Assembly (NCBI GenBank): GCA_019671135.1
Contig: JAHRHY010000004.1
Coordinates: 1,550,001-1,614,000 of the forward strand
Source of the DNA: Linnemannia hyalina
Lineage: Eukaryota; Mortierellomycota; Mortierellomycetes; Mortierellales; Mortierellaceae
Reading direction: 5' to 3'
Length of the DNA stretch: 64,000 nucleotides
Below are positions 34,381 through 47,528 of this stretch, piece by piece (the stretch's first letter is position 1; each line of letters starts with the position of its first letter). The notes beneath the pieces are model-generated. The model did no database searches, was not told the DNA's origin, and worked only from the letters and a program-made list of their open reading frames with translations. The translations under genes were made by a program, and so were the position numbers.

Positions 34381-37300
34381 CTAAGCTGTGGTCTCGGTGA
34401 CGACGGTTTGCATCGGCCGAGAATGGTCCGCCTCACCACGATCATGACTGCTGCTCCGACTGCTGCTGCTACTACTGCTGCTTCCAGGACTACCGCTACC
34501 AGCTCCTCCAACAGCCGCCGAAGATCCAGAACCCTCGACATCCTGCTCTGAGACAGCGCCCAGATCCGAGAACCCAGAGTGTCCAGTTCCTGTGCGATGG
34601 TTAGAAAGCATCAAGGGTGGTGGTGACGACATGACCAACGTTTTGCCCAACACATCTGCGCTAGAACCCTGCGAGGCAGGACCGTGGTGATGGTTGCCGC
34701 CCGTAGACGTGGGTGGCGAGACTGCAGAGCTCGAATTGGTCCTGCTCCTGTTCCGGTGTGGGATACTGATGTTCCGCACAAAGTTCTGGATCATGTGGCC
34801 CATATGGCTTCCGGGGCTCGAAGGCGAAGATGAGTGCCTTGGGTTAGAGATCGGGTTGGTATGACTGGGTTGAGTATGCGAGGATGAAGGCGGTTGAGAC
34901 GAAGGAGCAGCAAAGGGGATGGGCGTGGTCGCAAAGCTGGTCACAAACATGGGAGGCGAGGGCGCCATCAGGAAGGCGGATGATGGCGACTGTTGGCTCA
35001 ACGGGTTGTTGCTTGGTGATGACGGCGCTGCTGTTGGCGTAGAGATGTCCATAGGCGAGACTGTTGCCGATGTCGAGGCCTGTGATGGCTGCTGCTGCGC
35101 CGACAACGACGACGTGGACGATGAAGGCGTAGGGCCTCCAGAAGGTCGAGGCGAGGACGTTGCGTCATCATCGGTAGTGGGCGCTGGAGGATCAAGTTCA
35201 ATCGGTCCAAGTCCAGAAATATCCTGCTGTTCCTGTGGCAGGAAAGTATGTGCCTGTACAGATGTTGGTGTTGGCAACGAAGCCTCTTCTACAGCCGGGC
35301 GGACCACTGGATCGATCTCAATGGCAGATGATGTCGATGATGATGTAGGTGGTGGTACGGTGGACTCGGCATCGCATATTTGTTCGATGGGTTCCTGTGC
35401 GTTGCTGACCGGACTCTCAACTTGGGCAGTACCTATGAGAAAGTAAAACCGGAAGAGAGAGGGTAAGTGTGAGGACCCTTGTTCTACATCCCAAAAAATG
35501 ACGACGTTGTGCATTTGTTGGGCATGACACATTTGAAAAAAAAAAAAAAAAAAAAAAAAAAACGTGGTTGCGGTCGGACGTTGTCGGTAAAAAAGAGAAG
35601 TAGTACTTACTTTGAACAGCAGCCTGCTCTTCCACGGGATCATCGATCTCGACGGTCGCTTCGAGATCCGCAAAAGTTCGACAGAGCGGACAGAGAAATC
35701 CTGGATGGTGTGACATGAGCATGGGGCGGATACATTTGTAGTGGTAGACGTGTGAACAGGGGGCGACAAAGAGAGACTGGAAGGAAGCGATGCGGAAGAG
35801 ACAGATGCAGCAGTCGGTGCAGCTGGCGGGATCGGCGGTGGTTAAAGATCGGATGGTCTTTAGGGTATTCGTGCTACGAGAAGGGGATATCCGATTCAAT
35901 ATGTCACGTTTTGAGAGAAAAAGACGTTATGTGAGTAAGAAAGCGCGAGTCTGCGATCTGAGAAGGAAAATATTTTTTGGCGTGTCCCATGATGCGCCAA
36001 TAATTGTACACTCTAGAGCACTGCTTGATGAATGAAACTCACCTGAAGGCGTTTGCCTGCTGTTGCCATGACCGGTTCAATTCAAGTCTCATCTTGACGC
36101 ATCGGTAGATTTCTACAGTGAAGTATTAGTAGTGATATAGTAGATGATCAGCCATGGGTGTCTGGATGTGCTTTGAATAGTAACAAATCAAGGGGTGAAA
36201 AGAAAGGTATAGTCCATGTGATGGTCCACAGAGAAAGACGTGAAGAGAAGCCAAAAGTGTGCCAGTGGTGCGAATCCTGCCAAGTGTGGTGCGAGTGGAT
36301 TGAGCAACGTTGCCTGACACCCGTCTTCTCCTATCCTTTCCCTTGCTCTTGTTTGTCCGCCTTGTCTGTCCGCCTTGTCTGTCCCTCTGTTGTTGTTGTC
36401 TGTCCTGACTAACTCGATTTCGATCCTTGTGTGTGTGACAATCCAAGGCGAAAACGAGAGGAGTCTTGTGACTCTTGTGGCTGAAATGCTAGTTGACCCT
36501 TTGCATATGTATCTCTCTCCCTCTATCGCTCTTGCGGTGGTTATTCCTGCAAGCAAAAAACGGCCAAAGCGTGCACGCCATGCACATCCGACTGACTGCA
36601 TACCTTGAGTGCCTCCTTGGTAGTCCACTCCAAGTTGGATCACATCACCATCCTTGAGTAGTGTTGGCTTCGATTCAATTCCTGGGGGGGACAGTCTGGC
36701 GTGGTTGAGGAAAGTGCCCGATGATGACTTTGTATCGCGGATAAAGAACTATTGGTAAGTTGTGAAAAAAAAGAGAGATTGAGTTTTGGCTGTCCTTCTT
36801 TCTTCCCGTCTAACTGTCAGTCTCCTCGAATTTGGTTGCTTTGGTCTGGGCTAGTCCCCTTTGTTCTCTGTTAACTTGTTTCATCACACAATCGCCACTT
36901 TTTTTTGGTTCTTGTGCTCTCTAGCCCAATGCTCAAAGAGAATCGATAGGCATACTTTTTCCTAGTTTCTGATTCGTGCAATGGCCATTTGATTGTTTCT
37001 ATTCTACTTCTTCTTCTACCCCCTCTCTGTGTACACACTCCAGAGTTCCGTCGTGTTGTGTTGGGCTTGTTTTCCAACCCTGCTGACCCTTTTCAGAAAG
37101 TAAATAAAGTGTGCAAGGCAAAGGGGAGGAAGAGGAGAAAAGAAAAAAAATACAATCAAGGCACAAATTAAGCTTTGGCGAACACAAGGACCAAGGGCGA
37201 TGACATACATTCGCTATCATTGCATAACTAGACCATCTGGATCGTCCAAACGGACCTTTTTTTTTTTTTTTGTTTTTTTTGAACAGCACACTGTCCAGGT

Positions 37301-38924
37301 CTCCAAAATTACATTCTTTTTTCTATTTTTCGAATACGCCGCACATGAGTCTTGGGAATCAGGAAGGGGAGGAGGGGATGTGAGGAAGGGAGAAGGAGGA
37401 GGCGAGCATGATGCAAAAGAAAGGAGAGAGAAAGTATGAGAGAGAACGCGAAAAGAGGTCATACGAAAAACAAAATGAAAAGGGAGAGAAGGATCAGCCC
37501 AATCCCACCCAGTTATCATCAGCAACCATTGCGACCACTAAATGGCCATGTGGATGGATATATATGATATTAATAACGAAATGCAATAGCAAAAAAAAAA
37601 AAAAAACAGAAGGCTCGTTCATCCCATCATTATCCCTCTTTCCCCTTGAACAAAAAAAATAAGAATGGGCAATGGTGTTGTATGCTGCAATGCAGTGTCC
37701 TTGGTCCTTAATATGGGCCATCCGATTTCGATGCCCACGGGTTGGCTAGTGCCCTTTTTTTGTTGTCATTCGCTGTTTAGCTTTTTTGTTGTTGTCTTTT
37801 GTTTGTTGTCTGCATGGTTACAGTTGAACAAAAACCAAAACAAAAAAGGTTGTTTTACTTCTTAGAGTTGTAGATGATGATGTCCTTTGTCCTTGTTTGT
37901 GGATGGGTTCATGCATGTTGCTGTAAGTCAACCCACGTATATCTGAGTTGTCATGTCCCTGAGGTTGTTTCGCCTTCTCTCACTCTCTCTTTGTCACTGT
38001 CACTCCGTCTCATTCCACTGCTTATTTTGGTTTCTCTCGCTCTCTTTTCTCTCTCTCTCCGTGGACATCGACCCCTTTGGTGTAGAGTAGCATGCAGAGT
38101 TGCGTTGATTTGTTTTAGAAAACCAAAAGAAAAAAAGTGTCGAAACGTGCGAGCAAAAAAAACAAAGTAATCAAGTGAATCTGTTGTGTTTCTGGCCCTG
38201 GTCTTGGGATCAACAGACCAAAAGAAAGAGACAGAGAGAAGTGAGCGATAAAAAAGATACATGTGTGCAGGAAAGGGATGGTATGGGCTTTTCACTTTCT
38301 TCGCTTGTTTCTATTGAATGTGGCCATTCAATAACCAAACCGAACCACTCGCTCTCTGACTTCACACTCTTTCAGTCAGTCCGAGGTGGCCCAAAGTTGA
38401 GAAACCTCAACTTGGAGCCCTTTTGGTAACCCCCCCTCCCTTCTGACTCTTCGCGGTTTCTTTTTTTACAACACGAAACACACAACCTTCAATCCGAACG
38501 AACAAACAAACAAAGAGCAAAGAAATAAATCCCTAGAAACAAAGACCCTTTTGCAGAAAACCAAGGAATGAGAAAAAGGAATGAGATGAAGTACCTTGCC
38601 ATGCTCGGTAAAGATCTCGGCATGACCACGCGAGACGACTTTGGACTTGAAGGTGACTCGGTTGGGCAGGGCCTGTTTATCGGTGAAGCGACCAATCTTG
38701 AGGACAAACCCCTCGGGGACGTCCTTGTCGACGACGTCAAAGTGAAGCGATCGGGGCGCGTCCAGGTGGGGGACAATCCGGATATGAGGGGCAGGGGTGG
38801 AGCTGGTGGCGTTTGAGGTTGAAGGGGTAGCTGGTGTTGTCATTGTTGAAGTAGGAGCGACGGGAGAGGTAGGGGAGGCAGGCTGGCTGTGGTTGGCAGC
38901 GGAGCTACTGTTGTGGGAGCTCAT
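34381..38924 (-). CDS. FHA-RING E3 ubiquitin ligase, Dma1/Dma2 (CHFR/RNF8-like) family
   Basis: Five exons (38924-38595, 36748-36604, 36112-36043, 35873-35611, 35432-34381) give 619 aa. The FHA phosphothreonine-binding domain spans about residues 48-158 and is split by the first intron: LKIGRFTDK, VVSRGHAEIFTEHGK then FFIRDTKSSSGTFLNHARLS and DGDVIQLGVDYQGG. A linker (IYRCVKMRLELNRSWQQQ) is followed by a RING around residues 204-248: CCIC, APCSHVYHYKCI, CPLC. The remaining about 350 residues are Ser/Pro/Thr-rich and disordered, longer than in yeast homologues. Dma-type ligases act in the spindle-position checkpoint and septation control by ubiquitinating phosphorylated partners. Domain continuity across the 1,846-base intron shows no exon is missing there. 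Confidence 0.9.
35536..35563. repeat. 28-base poly-A/T run in an intron of the FHA-RING gene
   Basis: Twenty-eight consecutive A on the plus strand, that is poly-T in the sense of the gene, lie in the intron 35433-35610. Confidence 0.8.
36749..38594 (-). other. exceptionally long first intron of the FHA-RING gene
   Basis: GT at 38594-38593 and AG at 36750-36749 bound 1,846 bases. The other introns in the window are about 60-450 bases. The intron contains A- and T-runs and pyrimidine tracts but no convincing exon on either strand. Confidence 0.7.
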
Positions 38925-39467
38925 GCTGTGGGAGAGGGGTAGGGCGAAGGGGACGAGGAAAGGCACTTTTGCTAGAGCTGGGAGTGTGTGAGTATATGAA
39001 AGAGAGTGTGTTCGATTCGAGTGCAAGTGAGAGAGAAGGAGATAGAGTGAATCGAGCAGAGAAGAGGAGAGTATACGGTGTGGTGGTGGTAGGGGATAAG
39101 ATGAGAATGAAGAAGAAAAGAAGTAAGAGAGAAAAGAAGAAAGAGTGAAAGGAAGAAAGAGTGAAAGGAAGAGTGAAGAGTAAGAAGAGGAAGTGAAAAA
39201 GCGAGGGAAAGTGACACCAACCAACCAAAAGGAGTTTAAAAAAGTAAGTGATAGGCAGAGTGGAGAAGAACAGAAACGAAGAGGGAAAAACGGTCTGTTC
39301 ATTATTGTTCCTTTTGTTATTGCGAGTGTTGACCTGCAGCTTGACTGGTCGATGCACTCTGATTCGCTCTCTTCATTCGAACATGCAAAAGAAAAAAGAA
39401 AAAAGAAAAAAGAAAAAAGAAAAAAAAGGACCCCTAGGTCAAACAGACAATAAACTGGGTGTGTCAC

Positions 39468-39484
39468 GGATCCCTTCGGGGTCC
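39468..39484. repeat. short hairpin with a TTCG loop
   Basis: GGA-T-CCC, TTCG, GGG-TCC folds into a six-base-pair stem with one bulged T and a UUCG-type loop closed by C-G, a very stable RNA tetraloop if transcribed. An alternative partner for GGGGTCC is GGACCCC at 39428-39434. Confidence 0.45.
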
Positions 39485-39680
39485 AAGTACCGCCACTTCA
39501 CCCCATTGGCATACACATACACCAGAACAAATGGGCACCACTCTCCAGCGCGATAAATGTTACCAATCACCATCCTTGTCCCCGTCCATGTGTATGTATC
39601 CGTAGGTATGCAAAAACGAACGAGGAGGATGACGATGCTGATGACGGTACTTATGCTTGGGCAAAGCCATTACTGCTCTT

Positions 39681-39717
39681 TCCTCCTCCTCCTCCTCCTC
39701 CTCCTCCTCCTCCTCCT
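39681..39717. repeat. (TCC)12 microsatellite
   Basis: Twelve TCC units, uninterrupted, in the interval between the FHA-RING gene and CYK3. Confidence 0.9.
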
Positions 39718-40456
39718 GTCACTCCTCCTTCGCTCTCTACAAGAATTCCATCTCTTTCACACTTTAGTGTTTCCAGCACACACCATTTTCACAGCACTAC
39801 CACTACATTCCCTATTCCATCCAAACACCAGCTATGCAAAACATCCCAGAAAGAGAGTTCTCGAAGACAATCCTCGACTTGACCTTGACACCTTGCTGAT
39901 TAGCTTGCCCATTTCTCTTCTTCCCTCATGTGGTCATCCGCATATTGACCATAGTGAAGGGACAGAAAAGGGTTAACAGAAAACTGCCATTGTACTGACA
40001 AGAGATGAGAAGAGACGAAGAGAAGAGGAGAGATGAAAAAAAACGAGGGAGAGAAAGAGAATGGCAGTAGCAGGCTGTTACTCTTTTTTTTTTTCTTACT
40101 TTTTTTTTTTTTTTTCTCTCGTGGTGATTGCTTGTTGAATCGTGAGAGTGGAAAACAAAGGAGTGGGTTGTTGTGGAGAACATGGCTAAGTGTGCATTGG
40201 GTGATGGCGTGAGAAGGGGAAGAGAGGAGGAGATTACCAATGAACAGGACGACATACTGCAGCTTTTGGTTTTGTACACTGCATGCCTTGGTGTGAACAT
40301 CCGATCGATGCATGACAAAAAAAAAAGCGAGGGCAAGATAGCATGAATCGAGTACAATCCATCGTTCACTTTTTCTTCGATCATTCTTTTATTATCTTCT
40401 CGATTCCCCTTCACAACAACGGGAATACCAGCAACCATACAACTATTCTCTTTTTC

Positions 40457-43400
40457 TCAGACGCATCGCCAGGTAGCAATGACAACACCACTAGCACCCT
40501 CACGCCCGACACGACTTTTACCCCCATCATCCATCCTCACACACTCCCAGATCCCCCGCTCCTTCACCTCCACCTCCGCCTCATGGCACTGCCTCACGGG
40601 GTCATATGCCAGCTTGTAAATCCGGTTCATCTGTGTCCTCAGTACTAGTCTCTCTGGGCGCGGGATCGCTACCCCTCCTCCTGTGTTTGAAGAAGTAGAA
40701 GGGACGCCGTTGACACTCATGGAGGACGTGGATGCCATCGAGATCGAAGAACCCATCTGGTACTGGCTATGGTACTGCTGGTGCTGGTGTAGACGGGGGT
40801 AGTGTTGGCCACCGGTGAGGCGGAACATTCCCATGCTGGCTGTCGTTGCTGATGGATGCATGGAAGGTGGACTGGACATGGAAGGGATACTCGAACTTGT
40901 GCTTGTCGCCGTCAAGGGTCCTCTTGCTCCAGCTGGAGGGTTGAACCCACTCCTCAATGACTGCTGGGCATTAGGCTGAGGTCTATACATGGGTGCTATC
41001 GACGCCGACCCCGTCGACCCTGCAGTCCCATTACTATTGTTCGCCTTCTTATGTCGAGGCGAAGTAGTGCCATTAGTGGAACCACCCACTGTCGCGCCCA
41101 TGTTAGAAGATGAGGTTTCAGCAATGACTGCCATGGCCATGACAGCATCGTTCTCGGCGATCGCGACAGCGTTGGCAGAGACTGCTGTGGCTTGACCTTG
41201 GGCTGCTAGCGAGAGGACACAGAACTTGTAGGTGTGTGGGTAGTACAGCATCTCGGACTGTGGAGACTTGACATAGAACTCGTAGGGTGAGAAATGAGGG
41301 AGGACAAAGTTGAAGGGCGTCTTAGGCATTGTCCCCGTATGGCGGATTGGGAGCGATAGCGCCAGCGAGTATGGTGTTGCATCCGCCGGTGCCTAATAGT
41401 TGAAAAATAAAACAAAAATGTTAGCGCCTGTAGGCATGCAAGGGAACCGGGGTCAAAGCGTACGGTCCAACAAACAAAAAAAAACGATAATAGAAAATTT
41501 ACCATCTCCACTTTGCGGCCGGCGTAGATGTGGACAACCCCCTTTCGGATACCTCCAGCACCAACTACAGTCTCACTAGGAAGAACAGCCTTGATCTTGG
41601 CAATCCGGATACCAGAGCAATGGTGAGGCAAGAACAGTCGCTGGTGTGGAGAATAATGCTGACCCGCCGCCATCGCAGCTACGCCAGTCGAACTATTGAC
41701 ATTGACCGACGAGGATGCACAGCCACACTGGACCGGCTGTTGCTGTGGCTGTGCTTGAGCGGTCATTGCTGCGACTTGAGTCTGATACGGATTCCAGATC
41801 ATGATCTGCGCCAAGGCACGTCGTTTGATCACCCTACCCTCAGCCGTCATCGCCTCCACCTCGGCGCGCAACTCGATTCCTTCGCCACATCCTCGGCCCA
41901 GACATTCGCCACCAAATAGACCAGACACCGACCCTGCAAATGCTCCATTATGTCCGCCAACAGAATTATGGCCTCCTCCAGTGGTAGAAGCACCAGCTCC
42001 AACAGACCCGGGACTCGGTCCACCACCATCAATCCGGATAACAACCTCAATCGACTCATCATCCTTAATGTCCAACCGCGTCCGCCTCTTGAACTCTGGC
42101 AGACTCAACCCGAAATCAAAAAACGCCGGTCGAACAAATGGTAAACGCAAAAAGATCTGTGGCGGGATCGACGGCGTAATATACTGGTACATAAAGCACA
42201 CAGGGAAATGCGACAGGACCAGATCCATAGGCGACGTGAGGAAATAAAACGACGACGCAGTCTGAGGTCGGTTCGGGTAATGGGCTGGGTGGAAGGGTGA
42301 GGCCAGACAACAGTCGATGAAGCGGTAGGTTCCATTGATCCTGACTACATTCCAGGCATGGTTGGTGGGAGGCACTTCCTTCGAAAAAACATCCATCGGC
42401 CCCTTGATGTAGCCCTTCACGACCCCGACATCCTCAATGCCAGCAGCGAGAGCCATCTCTGCAAACAGGTTCGCAAACCCCTCGCCCGTCTTGCTTGTTC
42501 GACTGGCAAGAACTTCCTGAGCCAGCTCTGGTGAGTCCTCCTGTAGAAGCCCTCTCGAGTGATCATCAGGTCCTGGCATCCACGCCGCCGCTGCTGCAGA
42601 GGGAGAAGGTGATCCCACACCGCCATTACTGCCCGTTCGGATATTAGGCGACTCTCCTGCTGCATTGACGTTCGATTGTGCAGTCAACATAGGATCGCCA
42701 CCAGGGCCCAGCTTGTATCGCCCACCAGAGACATCGCGAGTCGGTCCACCCTCCAACCGAATATTCTCGCTTACCCAGACAAACAACACCCGGAGCTTGG
42801 ACAGGGGCGCCTTGGCGTACGGTCGAGTAAGGTACTTTTGGGACAGCAACTGTGGCGTTATGTGAGGACCACGCTGGTTGACGTTCCTGGCAACCTTGTC
42901 GACCTGGGTAAACGCCGCCGGTCCAACATCGAGCAGAGAGTTGACCGTGGTTGCGCCAGGTCCTGGCGAGGTGTCCCTCATCACATGGCATCGCTTCAGA
43001 ACCTCAAACGGATCCTGACCTTGTAGTTCATCAAGGCCGTCGTCTGGCGCAAAGAAGGGTCGCTCCTTGCCAATGTCGGGCGAGGGCACACGTCTCAAAC
43101 TCTTCTGCATCTCCATCCATGCAAAGTGCTCCCGATGGTGTTTGACAGCATCCTTCTCAGCGACCTTACGAGGGTTGATAATCTGCTTGAAGGTTCGGAA
43201 CAGAGTTGCCTTGGGCTTCTTGGCGGTGTAGGTTCCCAGTCCTTCTTGAGGGTCACTCGTATCCTCTACAGAATGGTTGTTATAACTGTCAGTGTTGGTC
43301 ACCGTCTCTCTTCCGGACATGTTAGGAGGAGCCGGTGGAAGAGCAATATGCGCCAGAAAGGACGCAGAGGTAGTCGAACTAGCCAAAGTAGTCCCCGCAT

Positions 43401-45907
43401 CAACCGAGAACTTGCGCGCCGTGAACGTCGAAGCAGTCATAGAAGCACTAGGAGCCATCCGAGCCGTCTCACTCTTCCTCCTCTGCTCCCTAGGACCGAA
43501 AGTAGAGCCCATCACAGAGACAGCCGACATGGAGGTGCCAGCACTCGTCGGAGTTCCTGTACTCCCCGTGCCAGGAGTAGGAGGCGAGTTGGGGAAACGA
43601 TAGGGGTATGTTACAGACGTGGCGCTGGTAGACGGCGAACTCTCGGTTGGCGACGCGGTCAGGGCGCCATAAGACGCCAGAGCAGACTGGGGTCGAGCGC
43701 CTCTGACCGGGGGAATGGTAATACTAGGACCAGCCACTCCTTGGCCAAGTGAAAGGCGATTCATAGGAGCCGACTGTGCCTGAGGGGGCATCGGAAGAGG
43801 ATAGTAGGAGGGCTGTTGCTGGTGTTGGTGGTCATAGGGATTGAAGGCTACACTTCCCTCTCGTCGTAGGTTGACTTGGCTACGACTACGTCCATGTACC
43901 GATCCATGACTCGCGTGCGATCGTGGTGGATCGAGTGCACTCTGGGATCGATTATGCATGGCCAAGGCCTCGAGCGAGAGGTCAGAATAAAGTCCTAAAT
44001 GGTGTCCTCGGCTGTACTGAGGCTGATCAGCTCCGCAGATGGCAATTCTATGCTGGTATGGACGAGGCTGTTGGTATGGGGTCGCTCCAGTGCTGTTGTA
44101 GTCGTAGGGTTGTTGCGCGGGAGGAACACCGGCAGAGGGGTGGTAGAGTCCTGCAGCAAGCATTTGTTGGTTGTAATACTCTGTGGTCGACCTTGGCATC
44201 ATCCCGGACTGGGACTGTCGCGGATCTTGGGTATTGTGAAGTTCCTGTTTAAACGAGGCGTTTTCATCGCCATACCTACCTACACTGATCTCGGACGTAT
44301 TCCGTCTAGGCAGGTGGTAGGCGCTCCGAGTTCCCGAAGATGATGATCGCATCACGTTGTTGGTATCCTGGAGGTACATCTTTTCAGGAGGTGGTCCATT
44401 CGCACTATTGGCTCTGGTTGGTCCTGAGTTACTGCTATGGTAAGAGTCCTGGGACGGCCAATGTGGATGTGCAGCGTCTCCCGCGAGGTTGGGCATAGAG
44501 ATCCGGTTTGTGAGATATCGACCGCCGACGACCTGAGATGTAATCATCGTAGTTGGACTTGTTGGGCTGAGCAGGGCTTGGTTGTACCTCCTGTCGGCGT
44601 CGTGAGCAGGTTTGTCCTTTGTAGGCGAGTCCCTGGCAGGAGTTGGGAAAGCACCGGGGAAGGTCGAGATTTGTTTGGGAGTAACCCTGCTTCCTTGTGT
44701 TTCGCCCGCCGCTGAAGTCGAGGTGGGCGATACGGGCGAGAGGATACCAGTGATGTGAGAGGCGGTATGACCAAAGCGGGATTGAGTCGACTTTTGACTA
44801 CTCTGCGATTGTCTCCTGCTCATGGTCTGTTGTTGCTGTTGATGTGGTTGCTGTGGCTCCGAGCGAGGAGACGAATGTACAGGTTCTTCAAACTGGTTCA
44901 TGTCGCCGATGATCGCCTGTGGATTCTTTCGAGATGCAGCTAAGTTGTCGTTAACATGGTTGTGGTTGTTTGCCACCCCAACAGTGACATAAAATGAAGA
45001 GGCGAAAGATTAGTCTTTGTTCTCTAGCATGGTTGCCAAAGACCACACACAATTCATTTAACCGTCGCACAATAATAAAAAATAGTGTGGTAATGGGAAG
45101 TTACCTATGGAAAGGGAGACATTTGACGCATTACTGGTGTCAGGGTACGGCAGGCTAGTCGTGCTGGAGGAAGTTACTGCTGTGGCTGACAGGGTGTTAT
45201 TGACCGGTTTACGTCTTGTGAATTTGGAGCTGTCGACAGAGTTCTGTCTCGAGTGTGCACGTTGGAATCTCTGGGGGCGGGTTGGCGACAGTGGACTTTC
45301 CAGCGAATCATCGCCGACACTTCTAGAATTGCGAGCAGAACAAAAAGGAAAGTGGTGAGTGTTCAGCAAGTGGTGAGGGAAACAACCAAATAGTTACGCT
45401 CAGCGACGACAAGAACAGAAGAGAAGAACACGTACAGGATCTGGACAAAGTTGGAGGGGAAAATGCCGAATACGTTGTCAGGTAACAATGAGCCCTTCCA
45501 CCAACCGCCCTCTATTAGAAGGGATGAGTACATGCAACAAAGTAATGAAAACATGTCAGTTTGGACAATACGGGTTGATGGTTCTTTGTCGTTTTAATTC
45601 GTTTGTGTTACCATTGTCGTAGACCTTGATGATATCACCTAAAAGAGGAGGAGAGAGACAAGACGACCCAAGGTTATGAAAAGAGAATGACTGAATGAGT
45701 TAATGGCATTTGTTCATTGCAACATGAGAGTAGTGAGGCGAAGAGGAATGAATGTCACCCTCAAAGTGCATACTGCCACAGAATGCTCAATGCTCAATGC
45801 AATACACCATATTTACCTTTTTGCAGAGTGAGGTCTCCCTCCTCCTTCGCGAGGTACGCATAGACAACCTTTACAGTACAGACGACAGGTAGGCTGCTGT
45901 GATCCAT
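40457..45907 (-). CDS. CYK3: CYK3-like cytokinesis protein (SH3 plus transglutaminase-like domain)
   Basis: Six exons (45907-45817, 45638-45612, 45511-45436, 45322-45105, 44939-41503, 41392-40457) give 1,594 aa. The N-terminal SH3 domain (about residues 7-66) is unmistakable: VVYAYLAKEEGDLTLQKGD, GGWWKGSL, GIFPSNFVQ. A long disordered Ser/Gln/Pro region follows. Then comes the CYK3-type middle: LFRTFKQIINPRKVAEKDA, LTRPYAKAPLSKLRVLFVWV, and the transglutaminase-like core at about 950-1015, with TGEGFANLFAEMALAAGI, NHAWNVVRINGTYRFIDC. The His and Asp of the papain-like triad are present, but the expected Cys before FANLF is absent, so it is probably non-catalytic, as reported for yeast Cyk3. 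Cyk3 acts at the bud neck or septum to promote primary septum formation. Ser/Gly/Gln-rich insertions make it longer than yeast homologues. Confidence 0.88.
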
Positions 45908-47528
45908 GGTAGCCACAAAACTGTTCCTTTTGGGTTCTTGTAGTCAAGGAAGAGGACTGGATAGATGGATGGATTTGGTGAGTTAGGGCGAAATGAGAGG
46001 TGAGGGATAAGGAGGTGGAAAAGGAAAAGAAAAGAACAACGAGAAGGAAGGAAGGAAAGAAGGAAGGACGGAATGCAGGGCTTTTCGATGTGTTTTTTAT
46101 CCTTTTGTCGCGTCCTAATCAAATTGTGGTAACAACTGTGGTCAAAATGGAAGTGGGTAGTGAAATGTCAGAGAAGAAGACCAGTGGGAGAATGTGTGAA
46201 CAAAAGAACAATGCAATGTCGTTGGATGATGGTTCAATGGCGCAAGGTGAGGAGAGAGAGAGAGAGAAAGACGAAAGAACAGACAGAGAGGGAGAAAATA
46301 CAATAATGACAAAGAATCGTACTTAAATGGATTGTCCTGTCCTACCCTGCAGCCCCTGGAATATACGGGTAATTGTTCTGTCCCGGTGTCGAGTAAGGGG
46401 AAAGAAGCAGGTACGGGATGATAGAAGAGTAGGGATGACGGCGGTTTCGAATGGGTTGGAGGCGGTTCCTGAACGAATGACTGAGGACAGAGCGGGTTTG
46501 GCACGATGCTCAATGCACGATAAACGGAAGAATAAATTGGCGAGATAGTTGTATAAGGGGCGAGGAGAGGTAGGTTGACGTTGAAAGGGGTAATGATGTT
46601 GTTGATGCAGGATATATGAACGAGGTAGAAAAACAGTGGAGAGGATGCGTGAGTGGGTAAGATGTCTGTTCCTGTTGTTGATATAGGGGTTATGCTGAGT
46701 GGAACGGGAAGAGGGATCAAATGCAAGACAAAACAAAAGGAAGATGAGTAAAGGAAGAGAAGTGAAGAGAGGGTAACAGACCCAGAAGGTGTCAATAGAT
46801 ATAATGGTAGAAACAATGAGGCAAATCAAGAAAGCAAGAAAGCAAGAAGGGAGGAAAGTGAAAAAAGACAAAGGTACCAGAGTCATAATATAACTAACAC
46901 AAGAACCAGTCAGCCGCTCACTCTGTTACAATGAGCGAGGGATGCGCAAAAGAGCAAAAAGAGCAAGGAAGAGGGTAGAGGGTGAAGGAAGGGGATGGAT
47001 GATCCCTCTACTCGTGCGACTTTATCTGCGGGCACAAAGTATACAAAGTATATGACAAAGACCAGGGCAAGAAAGAATCGCTGACTCGATATCGACCATG
47101 CATATACATTTGCAGACACGATTGTTTTTCGACCGAGGTGGTCCTTCTCTTGCTCTTCTCAGTCTTCCAGGCCAGATTCTGATTTTGAGCATCAAAGCAG
47201 GAAGGCTCCATAGGATGATGTATTTTCTGTGTCTCTGGGCCAGAAGAGAACCCGATTTTCGTATTTGACAGCACACAAGATACAAGAAGGTGGATAGTCC
47301 GGGTGAGTTATAGTGTAAGCCACCATCCCGTCACTGATCGAGACAGCACAGCCACGGGCTGGCTACTGGTCTCACGCGCGTTCTTTGCGTCAATGCGCCA
47401 TTTATCGTATCATATCAGTGACTGTGTTCTCCTTTGTCAACGCTATGACAGGTGGCCCTGGCTCAAACACACACTTTCCTCAATGCTCATCATAAATGCC
47501 AAGACTTTCTCGTACAAGCTACCAAGCT

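Larger units (their letters stand above)
38925..40456. other. leader/promoter of the FHA-RING gene and 3' flank of CYK3
   Basis: 39000-39220 is purine-rich on the plus strand (pyrimidine-rich leader for the minus-strand gene) and includes a roughly 16-base tandem unit around 39137-39168. Simple repeats follow: five A6G-type units at about 39387-39428 and a TCC microsatellite at 39681-39717. A small UUCG-capped hairpin is at 39468-39484. No gene is supported. Confidence 0.5.

Noticed and set aside
39462..39900. Candidate solo LTR starting TGTCACGG
   Set aside because: No matching terminal CA end, no target-site duplication and no second copy in the window; kept only as a low-interest hairpin note.
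43126..43752. Plus-strand frame of 208 codons within CYK3
   Set aside because: Arg/Ser-rich shadow of the CYK3 disordered region.
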